A DNA stretch of 64,000 bases from positions 1,426,001-1,490,000 of the forward strand of contig CP090855.1 of assembly GCA_041879425.1 (NCBI GenBank), in the 5' to 3' direction. Made by a program: the position numbers and the translations under genes. This document shows positions 32,558 to 40,445 of the stretch, in pieces. Numbering within the stretch: the stretch's first letter is position 1; the number at the start of each line of letters is the position of its first letter. The stretch comes from Vibrio pomeroyi. GTDB taxonomy: Bacteria > Pseudomonadota > Gammaproteobacteria > Enterobacterales > Vibrionaceae. The notes under the pieces are model-generated. The model was not told the origin of the DNA. It made no database searches and saw nothing but the letters and a program-made list of their open reading frames with translations.

Positions 32558-32777
32558 ACTTTTTTGTCTAGTTAATTTTGTTTTTCACTTAACAGTATTG
32601 ATGGGGTATAACAATGATTATATCGTTGATGAAATAGGTAGTTTACTAATATCTTTAGTATGCGCACTTGGTTTTTTGCTTCCTTTTATGACAGGTATAA
32701 TAAGTACTCTGCATTGCTCGTATTTGCATCTTTTATATTGGCGAATTGGTACTATGCTTAACCAAATTTCCTCTTGA
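32532..32777 (+). CDS. Small membrane-protein frame running into RHS core remnant
   Basis: An 81-codon frame overlapping the previous gene by 26 bp, with two hydrophobic stretches (LLFRLFCLVNFVFHLTVL and LLISLVCALGFLLPFMTGII). The last residues (LNQISS) belong to a degraded RHS core copy, so the real gene was cut by recombination near 32750. It could also be a frame-shifted continuation of the 92-residue protein. Confidence 0.35.
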   Translation: MNNMWLLFRLFCLVNFVFHLTVLMGYNNDYIVDEIGSLLISLVCALGFLLPFMTGIISTLHCSYLHLLYWRIGTMLNQISS

Positions 32778-33440
32778 GATGGCAACAGCGACGCTTTTGG
32801 TTACGATGCTGATGGGAATTTGATTCGAGGCCTTTTACCAAATTAGATTCCATTTGTCACAGACTATGATGCTGAGAACAGACTGACCGCGATTCGTTTT
32901 GAGAAAAGTGGCACTCAGATTGAGGAACGATTTGAGTATGGTCACGATCATTTTCTAAGAGTGTATCAGCGTTTTGAAAGCAATATTAAAACCTTAGAGA
33001 AACGCTTTGTTCGCTTAGGCCTTATTGAGCTGCAAGAGCGTGACAGCGAGAACAACGTATTAGCAAACAATGTATGGCGACCAGATAGAAAAGGCGGTGT
33101 CGCTGGCTTATTAATGCGTCAGCAGAGCCAGCAAAATATCTACTACATGACTAACCATCTTGGTCACGTCTATGGTGTGTTTAACCAGGCTGGCGAAAGA
33201 CTCAGCCAGCGAGGTTATTCGCCTTACGGGCAAATAAGTGGTGATGGTTTCACTCTACAGCCGTTTGGTATGTCGACCAAACGCAGCGATTTTACCAGTG
33301 GTATAGTTTACTTTGGTTATCGCTTTTACATGCCCAACTTAGGCCGTTGGCTTAACCGCGACCCACTGCAAGAGCAAGGCGGGATAAACCTCTATGCGTA
33401 TGTAAATGGTGACCCGTTAGGGTATGTAGATTCGGATGGA
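32752..33440 (+). repeat. RHS core segment, copy 3 (longer, start degenerate)
   Basis: Homology to the full-length gene starts at the LNQISSWDGD region, about 300 bp further left than in the other copies. The first ~110 bp are decayed, with in-frame TGA in place of the Trp codon; from about 32861 the match is nearly exact. The end reads D-S-D-G rather than D-P-D-G. Confidence 0.9.
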
Positions 33441-33737
33441 AAAATAAAGGGCAGACCGGTAAATCCCAATCCATGGGACCACGCAGTTTACTCAACCCAA
33501 ACGAACAGCCAGTGTGTACATGATTGTGTTGAGAATATGAGAAACTTGTGGATAGAAAGTCTTCTAATAGAACCAGAAAGTAGTAATCCGCAAAGCAAAG
33601 CTTCATGTGACGCTACGAATAAAAAACTAGTTAAAATAGTTTTTTCTGCAAAAAAATCCAAATCTGAGGCGCAGGAAACAGTGTTTGAATATTTTAGATA
33701 TCAATCATGTGGAATATATTGTGAATGGAGTTATTAA
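32961..33737 (+). CDS. Displaced RHS C-terminal module 3
   Basis: A 258-codon frame. About 160 residues of RHS core are followed by a tip of about 100 residues beginning KIKGRPVNPNPWDHAVYSTQ, with six Cys (CVHDCVENMRN, ASCDATNKK, SCGIYC) and ending in EWSY. The Cys content suggests a disulfide-stabilised tip working outside the cytoplasm (inference). The core cleavage motif has Ser for Pro (DSDG). No start codon with ribosome binding site precedes the core, so it is probably silent. TAA is followed directly by the ATG of the next gene. Confidence 0.72.
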   Translation: MYQRFESNIKTLEKRFVRLGLIELQERDSENNVLANNVWRPDRKGGVAGLLMRQQSQQNIYYMTNHLGHVYGVFNQAGERLSQRGYSPYGQISGDGFTLQPFGMSTKRSDFTSGIVYFGYRFYMPNLGRWLNRDPLQEQGGINLYAYVNGDPLGYVDSDGKIKGRPVNPNPWDHAVYSTQTNSQCVHDCVENMRNLWIESLLIEPESSNPQSKASCDATNKKLVKIVFSAKKSKSEAQETVFEYFRYQSCGIYCEWSY

Positions 33738-34415
33738 ATGAAAGTAATTGTTAATTACATAATTGTTTTTTTAGTGTCTATTTCGTCATTGTTGTCATTC
33801 GATATACTATCGAAAGAAAGGGAAGTGGAAATGATTGACATAGTAAAGGAGTGTGAGGTTTTAAAAGAAAATGCCGATAACGGTGTTCATAAAGGGTATA
33901 AAAAACTAACGGACTGCTATTTTTATGGGATGTTGGGGAATATAGGTGAGATTAACTATAAGAAAATTGATTGTTATTTAGAAATGGCAGTGGATACCAT
34001 AGATGATGATCAAAGTAAGTTATTACTTGCGCGCTCATATATGCACTATCCTAGCCGAAATTGGTTATATGATAAATCTGATAAGTTATTAAATAAAGTG
34101 AAGGATAAGGAGCAACTACAGTATAAAGTTTTATATTGTGATGCTATTATTAGTGGGAAATTTTCAAATAGTGGTAATTATGATTTAACATGTTTAGAGG
34201 AAATAATTGATCATGGAAATAAGCCTGCTTTATATGCGTATATGGAGAATTATAAAAACAACTATCATAAAGGATTAGATTATAAGGAAGAATATTTAAA
34301 TCTCTTTTATGAAGAAATATCAGATAGCGAATCAGAATCATTAAAGGGGTTTCTTGAAATGAGGTGTTTTTTTATTCCGTTGGAGCTATGTGATCCTGTT
34401 AGTGCTTGGGAGTAA
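33738..34415 (+). CDS. Candidate exported immunity protein for module 3
   Basis: A 225-residue protein with an N-terminal signal or anchor (VIVNYIIVFLVSISSLLSF, residues about 3-21) and a helical Sel1/TPR-like body (VLKENADNGVHKGYKKLTDCYFYGML, YLEMAVDTIDDDQSKLLLARSYMHY). Its position directly behind the tip and its predicted export agree with a Cys-rich tip that acts in the periplasm. AT-rich, like the other immunity candidates. Confidence 0.65.
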   Translation: MKVIVNYIIVFLVSISSLLSFDILSKEREVEMIDIVKECEVLKENADNGVHKGYKKLTDCYFYGMLGNIGEINYKKIDCYLEMAVDTIDDDQSKLLLARSYMHYPSRNWLYDKSDKLLNKVKDKEQLQYKVLYCDAIISGKFSNSGNYDLTCLEEIIDHGNKPALYAYMENYKNNYHKGLDYKEEYLNLFYEEISDSESESLKGFLEMRCFFIPLELCDPVSAWE

Positions 34416-34443
34416 AAGTAAATAATAAGGTCAGGTCTAATGA

Positions 34444-34506
34444 AATGGTTCGCCTCATCAGTTGTATGATATCTGGAAAGGCTTAGGAAAACCGCGTGGA
34501 TACTAA
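34444..34506 (+). pseudogene. Toxin-tail remnant
   Basis: A short frame between two stops reads NGSPHQLYDIWKGLGKPRGY and TAA (34504-34506). Endings of the form Trp-Lys-x-Leu-Gly-Lys-Pro-Arg-Gly-Tyr are typical of RHS/polymorphic toxin C-termini. Everything upstream of it is lost. Confidence 0.5.
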
Positions 34507-34525
34507 GTATTAGGCAGTATTGTTA

Positions 34526-34555
34526 TTAGTTTAGTTTAGTTTAGTTTAGTTTAGT
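34526..34555 (+). repeat. Pentanucleotide repeat (TTAGT)x6
   Basis: Six perfect TTAGT units in the otherwise gene-free stretch 34507-34720. Confidence 0.95.
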
Positions 34556-34720
34556 TTCAAGTTTTAAGAGAAGTATCTTGTGATATTGAATTTTCATTAA
34601 ATATATTATATTGAAGGACTGAAATTAAATTAGAGCATATGAGTTTGAGTAGGAACTTCAAACCAAGAATGAAATCATGCAGAGTATTTCTGTGCATTTA
34701 TTTAATTAGGAATTATGTAA

Positions 34721-34942
34721 ATGAAATTTAATCAATTCATTCAAGTTGCAATGATGTTGTCATTTGTAGAAGCAACTTACAACTTTATTTATGACTTTTT
34801 GTATATTGAATTTACAAATGATAATTTGGTTTTGCTCGGCATACCATTTGTTAACTTTATATCTATCCCACTACAGTATTTAGTGATTTCATGCATTGCT
34901 TGGCCTATTTATTCATGGCTTATATTGAAAGACATTGAATAG
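34721..34942 (+). CDS. Small membrane protein, possible orphan immunity gene
   Basis: A 73-residue protein with hydrophobic segments at about residues 8-27 (VAMMLSFVEATYNFIYDFLY) and 38-66 (LLGIPFVNFISIPLQYLVIS and beyond). It follows a toxin-tail remnant by about 215 bp. No family is recognised. An AGGAATT-type site precedes the ATG. Its role as an immunity gene is inferred from position only. Confidence 0.5.
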   Translation: MKFNQFIQVAMMLSFVEATYNFIYDFLYIEFTNDNLVLLGIPFVNFISIPLQYLVISCIAWPIYSWLILKDIE

Positions 34943-34967
34943 AGTGATGCCTTGTTTTTGCTTTAAG

Positions 34968-35052
34968 ACAAAAGGCTTTGTCTCTGAATTATTATGTGAT
35001 GTTACTTTCGTACAACCACAACTAGAAATTGTAGTAAATAAGGTGGTAGCTG
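34968..35052 (+). other. Junction leader before module 4
   Basis: AGACAAAAGGCTTTGTCT forms a 7-bp stem (AGACAAA/TTTGTCT) and is followed by a stretch ending AAATAAGGTGGT immediately before the core copy. The same arrangement is seen before module 1. Confidence 0.6.
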
Positions 35053-35420
35053 TAGCGACCATATAGAAAAGGCGGTGTCGCTGGGTTATTAATGCTTCAG
35101 CAGAGCCAGCAAAATATCTATTACATGACTAACCATCTCGGTCATGTCTATGGTGTGTTTGAGCAAGCAGGCGAAAGACTCAGCCAGCGAGGTTATTCGC
35201 CTTACGGTCAAGTAAGTGGTGATGATTTCACTCTACAGCCGTTTGGTATGTCGACCAAACGCTCAGATTTTACCAGTGGGTTGGTTTACTTTGGTTATCG
35301 CTTCTATATGCCCAACTTGGGCCGCTGGCTAAACCGCGACCCACTGCAAGAGCAAGGCGGGATTAACCTTTATGCGTATGTGGATGGTGACCCGTTAGGG
35401 TATGTGGATCCGGATGGCAA
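35053..35420 (+). repeat. RHS core segment, copy 4
   Basis: A 368-bp copy with the same boundaries as copies 0 and 1. The first codon, Trp in the full-length gene, is TAG here. Confidence 0.95.
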
Positions 35421-35658
35421 GCAAGCATTCCCAATACCATATATACCCAATAGGCCTACAGAGGATTATTACCCGCAAGAGGTAAAAGACAGTATTGAAA
35501 AAGGTGAAAAAAAAGCTAAGAAAAAAGCATGTGATACTGCTGGGTATACACAAACGGTAGCGGACATGGCTAGTACATTGTTTCCACCATCGAGGCCACT
35601 ATGTGTGGGAGTTGATGTGTATAGTCGATTGGTCAAAGGAGTTGTATGTGAGAAATAA
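35092..35658 (+). CDS. Displaced RHS C-terminal module 4
   Basis: A 188-codon frame with the core end and a tip of about 80 residues (KQAFPIPYIPNRPTEDYYPQ, then a Lys-rich helix EKGEKKAKKKACDTAGYTQT, ending VDVYSRLVKGVVCEK). The tip is short for a toxin and unlike the others. An in-frame TAG at 35053 and no ribosome binding site at the internal ATG mean it is not a stand-alone gene. The next gene overlaps its 3' end. Confidence 0.7.
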   Translation: MLQQSQQNIYYMTNHLGHVYGVFEQAGERLSQRGYSPYGQVSGDDFTLQPFGMSTKRSDFTSGLVYFGYRFYMPNLGRWLNRDPLQEQGGINLYAYVDGDPLGYVDPDGKQAFPIPYIPNRPTEDYYPQEVKDSIEKGEKKAKKKACDTAGYTQTVADMASTLFPPSRPLCVGVDVYSRLVKGVVCEK

Positions 35659-35980
35659 TCTGAAAACCCAAATTAAAATGATGTTAGTTGCAGTGACCGC
35701 GTTCGTACTGGTTTTTATGATGTTCCAATTGACTCTAGTAGGGAGTGGTTCGACGGAGATAAAAGAGTTTGAAATTATGGAGGTTTATTGTAAACCAACA
35801 ATTAAACTTGCAAATGGCGCTGAATCAAACAATGTATGCAGGTTTAAGGGGATTACAAATGGTGAGAAAATTTCTGGTTATGCGCTACCAGCGTGCGAAA
35901 TTGATAGGAGTTATATGACTCTTAAAAAAAGTAGTAGCATATTCAGTCAGAGTCCTAATTTTACATTGATATGCTATTGA
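35648..35980 (+). CDS. Candidate membrane-anchored immunity protein for module 4
   Basis: About 110 residues from GTG 35648, which overlaps the tip's end by 11 bases; the open frame extends further upstream and an alternative ATG lies at about 35678. One N-terminal membrane segment (MMLVAVTAFVLVFMMFQLTL) is followed by a small extracytoplasmic domain with four Cys (YCKPTIKL, NVCRFKG, LPACEID, LICY). Topology fits protection against a periplasmic effect (inference). Confidence 0.55.
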   Translation: MRNNLKTQIKMMLVAVTAFVLVFMMFQLTLVGSGSTEIKEFEIMEVYCKPTIKLANGAESNNVCRFKGITNGEKISGYALPACEIDRSYMTLKKSSSIFSQSPNFTLICY

Positions 35981-36098
35981 ATTATTAATTAATAGGTCTT
36001 TGTTTCCAAGAAATGCTAATGAGGTTAGTTATTGGTTTTGTTGCTTAATTCAGAGAGAGAGAAGGCATACTTATCCCATAGAAGGCTAGACAGTACTG

Positions 36099-36243
36099 TG
36101 ATGATATGCAGAGCCATTATAAGAAAGCAGCTTCAGCTACTTACAACGCGGCAAAATCTGTACCAGGTACAAGCGTGACGGGACCGCTGCCAGGTAGTCA
36201 AGTTGATTTAGCTACAGGGTATGTTGTCGGTGAGCTTTTATGA
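36099..36243 (+). pseudogene. Toxin-tail remnant
   Basis: The frame ending at TGA 36241-36243 reads CDDMQSHYKKAASATYNAAK, then VPGTSVTGPLPGSQVDLATG and GELL. It lacks any RHS core in front. The next gene's ATG overlaps the stop (ATGA), as between intact tips and their immunity genes. Confidence 0.5.
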
Positions 36244-36703
36244 ATAAAAAACTAGTATCTTTAACTCTCTTCATTTTAATTAGTCATTTAGTTACTTTTA
36301 GTTTGGCCGACGGAAGAGGAAAGGTTTTTTCCTAAAATTAAAGAGGTTAGTTAGTCAGGATGTCATATTAGATGATGACACTTGCTATATAATATCGAGT
36401 GATTGGCTATTGCTTTCGAAGAATGAACGGTCATATGCATTTATGTATTTAGATAAGAAGTCTCTGGGTGCTACGATTGCATTTGGAAAGAATATGAGTC
36501 AAATGCCGGAAGAGAAACGATCGTGGATTAGGCTAGAAGAAGAAATTCGAGGAAAAAAGATATACTTAATTGAGTATAATTCCAAAATTCACTACTTTTC
36601 TGATGTGAATACTCTTGAAGCGCTCATGGTCGTCGACGATAAAGGAGTATTTAATTACCCAATGCCTTTAATAAAAACCAACATTGATGATTGCTCAATT
36701 TGA
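36240..36703 (+). pseudogene. Exported immunity-type gene with a frame change in its leader
   Basis: ATG 36240 encodes a signal-like leader (KKLVSLTLFILISHLVTFSLADG) that stops at TAA 36333. One base back, the other frame is open from about 36302 and gives GFFLKLKRLVSQDVILDDD onward to the end at 36703 (YAFMYLDKKSLGATIAFGKN, LIEYNSKIHYFSDVNTLEAL). The two frames overlap at AAAGGTTTTTTCC, so a single-base change in the T6 run, or a -1 slip, would join them. Together they would make a ~155-residue exported protein. Confidence 0.6.
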
Positions 36704-36794
36704 AGTAAGGTAGAGTTCGAATACTTGCCTTTAAGAAACACAAGATAAAGGGGGCAGTTTTTGCTTTTTGCTATAGGGCAAACACAGGATAGTA

Positions 36795-36815
36795 GGGTCA
36801 GGTCTTGCCTTTTGC
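36795..36815 (+). other. GGTCAGGTCTTGC-type element
   Basis: GGGTCAGGTCTTGCC followed by TTTTGC resembles sequences that often accompany REP-associated (RAYT) transposases in gammaproteobacteria. A shorter form, AAGGTCAGGTCTAATG, lies at 34430-34444. No transposase gene is present. Identification is by recall only. Confidence 0.3.
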
Positions 36816-37083
36816 TAAAAGGCGGTGTCGCTGGCTTGTTAATGCGCCAGCAGAGTAAGCAAAATATCTACTACATGACTAACCATCTTGGTCATGTCTA
36901 TGGTGTGTTTGACCAGGCCGGAGAAAGACTCAGCCAGAGAGGTTATTCGTCTTGCGGTCAAGTAAGTGGTGATGATTTCACTCTACAGCCGTTTGGTATG
37001 TCGACCAAACGCTCAGATTTTGAAAATGAATTAGTTTATTTTGGTTATCGTTTCTATATATCCAGTTCGGGATGCTGGTTTAG
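36816..37083 (+). repeat. RHS core segment, copy 5 (3' truncated)
   Basis: Matches the core from the K-G-G-V-A-G codons to about the G-R-W-L codons, with decay at the end (ISSSGCWF). No tip follows; the CLCA_X gene's 3' end begins within 40 bp. It marks the right end of the array. Confidence 0.85.
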
Positions 37084-37122
37084 CCTTGGTTGTAAGGAAG
37101 GCGTCATGTGCAACCCTAAGCC

Positions 37123-37914
37123 TTATTTACTCAAAGATCGGCCTAACGGTGCAAAATACCCCTGCATCGCATTGTAGATTTCTTCTCGATGTGTGAGATC
37201 TGGATAGAGAGGGAACATATCAGGCTTTGTCGTACCGTCAACGAGATACGCGTTTTCGATATCTGAGCAGGATTCAATCGCAGATTCAAAAGCGCGAGCC
37301 ATCATCTCTGTTGGCAATGAGAAGTAACGGGCAGAGGTTGCTTTGTCGGCAATCACGCTTCGAGCCACATAATCGTGTTTGTCCAAGTTATTCTCACTGA
37401 GTAGTGTGGCGTCGAACAGCGACATCAAACTCTCGTTTAATGGGTGAGGTCGCACCTTTCTATCGTGCAGCCAACAGTCAGTGGCAAATAAGATGTGTTT
37501 TCGTGGGCCAGAGGTATCGCCAATCTCAAACGCTTTTTCGGCAATATAGTGGTCAAACGCATGCCAAAATTCATGGGCAAGCGCGCCAGCACCTGCGTTC
37601 TTGGCGAGTGCTAATTCACGTTGGTTAGGCGCGTAGTGTGCTTGCACGCCTTTTCTGCCACCACTACCGAACGCTAAACCTAATGTGCCACGCAGGCCTA
37701 TCGCTTCTGGTGGTAAAGCCAAGATATAAGCCAGGTCTGCTAAAGAGTCGAATATCAAGTTCGCGGCTAAGTCTTTCTCTTCTTTGGTTACCCAAGCGCC
37801 CACACGAATGCTGCCCATACCGAAGGTTTGTTTGATGTCCATGAAAGACACCTGATCACCATGGCGATAGTCTGGGCCTTTGCGCGTCTTGTATTTAAAG
37901 TGGGTTAACTTCAA
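37123..37914 (-). CDS. CLCA_X-like protein with HExxH metallopeptidase-type motif
   Basis: About 263 residues. LAFGSGGRKGVQAHYAPNQR, RELALAKNAGAGALAHEFWH and AFDHYIAEKAF near residues 95-140 form an LPD1-like segment with HEFWH, a zinc-binding pattern of metallopeptidases. YKTRKGPDYRHGDQVSFMDI near the N-terminus fits proteins annotated as CLCA_X in vibrios (recall). Catalytic activity is not shown. The TTG at 37914 is chosen because AAGGA lies 5 bases upstream; the open frame goes back to another TTG at 37938. The gene stands at the right edge of the RHS array and is probably part of the core chromosome. Confidence 0.7.
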   Translation of the reverse strand: MKLTHFKYKTRKGPDYRHGDQVSFMDIKQTFGMGSIRVGAWVTKEEKDLAANLIFDSLADLAYILALPPEAIGLRGTLGLAFGSGGRKGVQAHYAPNQRELALAKNAGAGALAHEFWHAFDHYIAEKAFEIGDTSGPRKHILFATDCWLHDRKVRPHPLNESLMSLFDATLLSENNLDKHDYVARSVIADKATSARYFSLPTEMMARAFESAIESCSDIENAYLVDGTTKPDMFPLYPDLTHREEIYNAMQGYFAPLGRSLSK

Positions 37915-38054
37915 AGGAGTCCTTGGAGCAGGGTGCAAAGTGAGTATTTAGAAGCTGTGCCGCCATCTTGTAAGGCACACAAGTTGAGCTGAGAAACTTA
38001 CCATTTTTCACAGCCAATTGCCGAACAAAATGAGTCGAGTTTTGCTTTAAAGAT

Positions 38055-38771
38055 TTACCACGATGTTGGGTCGCCTTCGCGGGTTAGCGGAAACAAAGGT
38101 TCATCGGGTTTGGCATAACTTAATCGATGCAGTCTCTGGGTCACGTGGTAGCTGTCTAGCCCCGATACGGTGACGGTATCTAACGCTTCCAAATCCAAGT
38201 AGCCATCTGGCATCACTGCGCTTTTAGGTGCATGAATGGTAATGACTTCTCCAATCAGCATTTGGGTTTGATTGCTCTCGATTGTGAGCTGTTCTTTGAA
38301 AGCCAACCCGATGTTCAAACTGCTTTCTAAAACGAATGGCGCCGGAAAATCATCGTCATAATAAGGTGTAAGACCCACCGCCTCGAATTCGGATACTGAC
38401 TTTGGGTAGCGTGCTGAGGTTTGGTGTGCCTTTTTAACGAAGTCCGCACCGATGCTATTAATAGTGAAGTGCTTGGTTTCAAGGATGTTCTCTAACGTGT
38501 GGCGACGGCGTTTGCTGGGACGCACGATAAAGCCAAACAGCGGCGGGTGCGACCCTAGGTGAACCACTGAACTTATCACAGCTAAGTTTGTGACCCCTTG
38601 GTTATCGCATGTGCTAATGAGATTGGCGCTTTTGAATCCAGACAAAGAATTGATCAAGCGAGTACGATGGCGCTGGTCCATTGCATGGAGGTCTTGTTTT
38701 GACAGGGTGAGGTCCTTCATATCTTCTTTTCTTCCCATTTTTTTGTTTTCTAAGACTTGTTCACTAACCAA
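38055..38771 (-). CDS. Flavin reductase-like domain protein
   Basis: Up to 238 residues. FKSANLISTCDNQGVTNLAVISSVVHLGSHPPLFGFIVRP is the FMN-binding split-barrel core of the flavin reductase/DIM6-NTAB family, and NILETKHFTINSIGADFVKKAHQTSARYP continues it. The C-terminal half (FKEQLTIESNQTQMLIGEVITIHAPKS, YHVTQRLHRLSYAKP) also fits. Such proteins bind FMN and reduce it or use it in redox steps. The start is uncertain; ATG 38720 (MKDLTLSK) is an alternative. Divergent from the ferric-reductase-like gene, 129 bp apart. Confidence 0.85.
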   Translation of the reverse strand: MVSEQVLENKKMGRKEDMKDLTLSKQDLHAMDQRHRTRLINSLSGFKSANLISTCDNQGVTNLAVISSVVHLGSHPPLFGFIVRPSKRRRHTLENILETKHFTINSIGADFVKKAHQTSARYPKSVSEFEAVGLTPYYDDDFPAPFVLESSLNIGLAFKEQLTIESNQTQMLIGEVITIHAPKSAVMPDGYLDLEALDTVTVSGLDSYHVTQRLHRLSYAKPDEPLFPLTREGDPTSW

Positions 38772-38900
38772 ATTTTATTTACGCGTAAGCACCCTCTAAC
38801 GATCAGCTGAGCGTGTGTCTTTGCATAGTTTTACGCATGTTGACGTCGCTTGACATCACGCAAGCTAAAGTAATGATGTCGTCTTTAAGAGTGTTAAAAA

Positions 38901-40232
38901 ATGAAAACAGTCCGCAATATCATTTGGGCAATGATTGCCACAATGTCAGCCTTTTGGTTTGCGATGGAACCGCAATTATTCGCTTCAAGCGATGTCTTTG
39001 AATGGCGTTCAGCCATGATTCAGTACTCAGGTATTTTGTCTCTGATGTTAATATCCATCACCATGGTTTTGGCGATGCGTTTGCCTATGGTCGAGAATTG
39101 GCTCAAAGGTATGGATAAAGCGTATCGAGTCCATAAATGGCTTGGTATCGGTGGTGTAGCGATGGGTGTCACGCACTGGTTGTGGTACCAAATCCCTAAA
39201 TCACTGGTGACGTCTGGCGTATTGGATAAGCCTGTTCGACACGATGGTTCAGGGACACAAGCGGTGCTGACTGGCTGGGAATTGTGGGTCAATGAACTGC
39301 GCGGTATTGCGCAAAGCATCGGCGAGTGGGGTTTTTACTTATTACTCGTTCTACTTGTGGCGTCACTATGGGCAGCGGTGAAATACAAACCGTTCAAGTT
39401 GTCACATCGCCTGATGTCGGTCGCGTACCTGTTTATCGCTTTTCACTCGGTAATACTGCTTAAACGAGCGTATTGGGGAGAGCCGATTTATTACCTAACA
39501 GTGGCATTTGCTTTGGTTGGATCTATCGCCGCGATTTACAGTTTATTGGGTTTGGTAGGGCGTCGTAATCGTCACTCAGCGACTATCACTTCGACTCGCT
39601 ATTTTCCACAGGCTGAAGTGATGGAGCTGGTGTTAAAGCCGGATGCATCTTGGCAAGGCCACAAAGCAGGGCAGTTCGCTTACTTGCGTTTCGGTAATGA
39701 AGACCCGCATCCGTTTACCATTGTGTCTGGCTGTAAAGATTCAGAGCTGCGTTTCTTGATCAAAGAGTTGGGTGATTTTACCAATGGCCTTTATGATCGA
39801 GTGACAGCGGGCGATGCGGTTACGGTTGAAGGGCCTTATGGTCGACTTGATTTTGATCTAAGCAAGCCTCAAATTTGGATTGCGGGTGGTGTCGGGATAG
39901 CTTCGTTCTTTGCTACGCTTGAAGCGCTCAAAACAGAGCAAGATCATCCGCGCATCGAACTGTTTTACTGTACTCGCGGTGTTGATAAGCAATTAATCGA
40001 TGAGTTGGGGCACTTGGCACACGAGGTTGGTGTGAAGTTAACCGTGATAGATACCTTACATTCACCGCGACTGAATGCCGGAAGAATTGTCAATCAATGC
40101 GGTGACCTCAACGAATACGAGATGTATTTCTGCGGGCCAGAGTTGTTCTCAACATCGCTGAAAAAAGAATTAGACACCTATCAATTTGATATTGAAAAGC
40201 ACTACCACGAAGAGCTGTTTCTGATGCGCTAA
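38901..40232 (+). CDS. Ferric reductase-like transmembrane and FAD/NAD-binding protein
   Basis: A 443-residue membrane flavoprotein. Six membrane segments cover residues about 5-215, with heme-type His in KAYRVHKWLGIGGVAMGVTHW and KLSHRLMSVAYLFIAFHSVI. A FAD-binding ferredoxin-reductase domain follows (KPDASWQGHKAGQFAYLRF, then DPHPFTIVSG near residue 275) and then an NAD(P)-binding domain (IWIAGGVGIASFFATLEAL near residue 335, MYFCGPE near residue 415). This order is typical of the COG4097 predicted ferric reductases. Electron acceptor is unknown. It is divergent from a flavin reductase-like gene, which may be functionally linked. Confidence 0.88.
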   Translation: MKTVRNIIWAMIATMSAFWFAMEPQLFASSDVFEWRSAMIQYSGILSLMLISITMVLAMRLPMVENWLKGMDKAYRVHKWLGIGGVAMGVTHWLWYQIPKSLVTSGVLDKPVRHDGSGTQAVLTGWELWVNELRGIAQSIGEWGFYLLLVLLVASLWAAVKYKPFKLSHRLMSVAYLFIAFHSVILLKRAYWGEPIYYLTVAFALVGSIAAIYSLLGLVGRRNRHSATITSTRYFPQAEVMELVLKPDASWQGHKAGQFAYLRFGNEDPHPFTIVSGCKDSELRFLIKELGDFTNGLYDRVTAGDAVTVEGPYGRLDFDLSKPQIWIAGGVGIASFFATLEALKTEQDHPRIELFYCTRGVDKQLIDELGHLAHEVGVKLTVIDTLHSPRLNAGRIVNQCGDLNEYEMYFCGPELFSTSLKKELDTYQFDIEKHYHEELFLMR

Positions 40233-40445
40233 TCGTTGTCAGTTGATGAATTGAATGGGGAAGCATCTCTGGGTTGAGCTGTGGCTGAGAACAGACGGTT
40301 TAGAATTAATGTTTGATAACTGATGTTTGATAGTCATAGGCACAAGCTTCCGACTAAAAAGGTGCGAACTCATTCAATTTACTATTGCAGCGGTTTGCTA
40401 TTGAGCGATACCATATACGGCTATTTCTTTGGTAAAGATTCGAAT

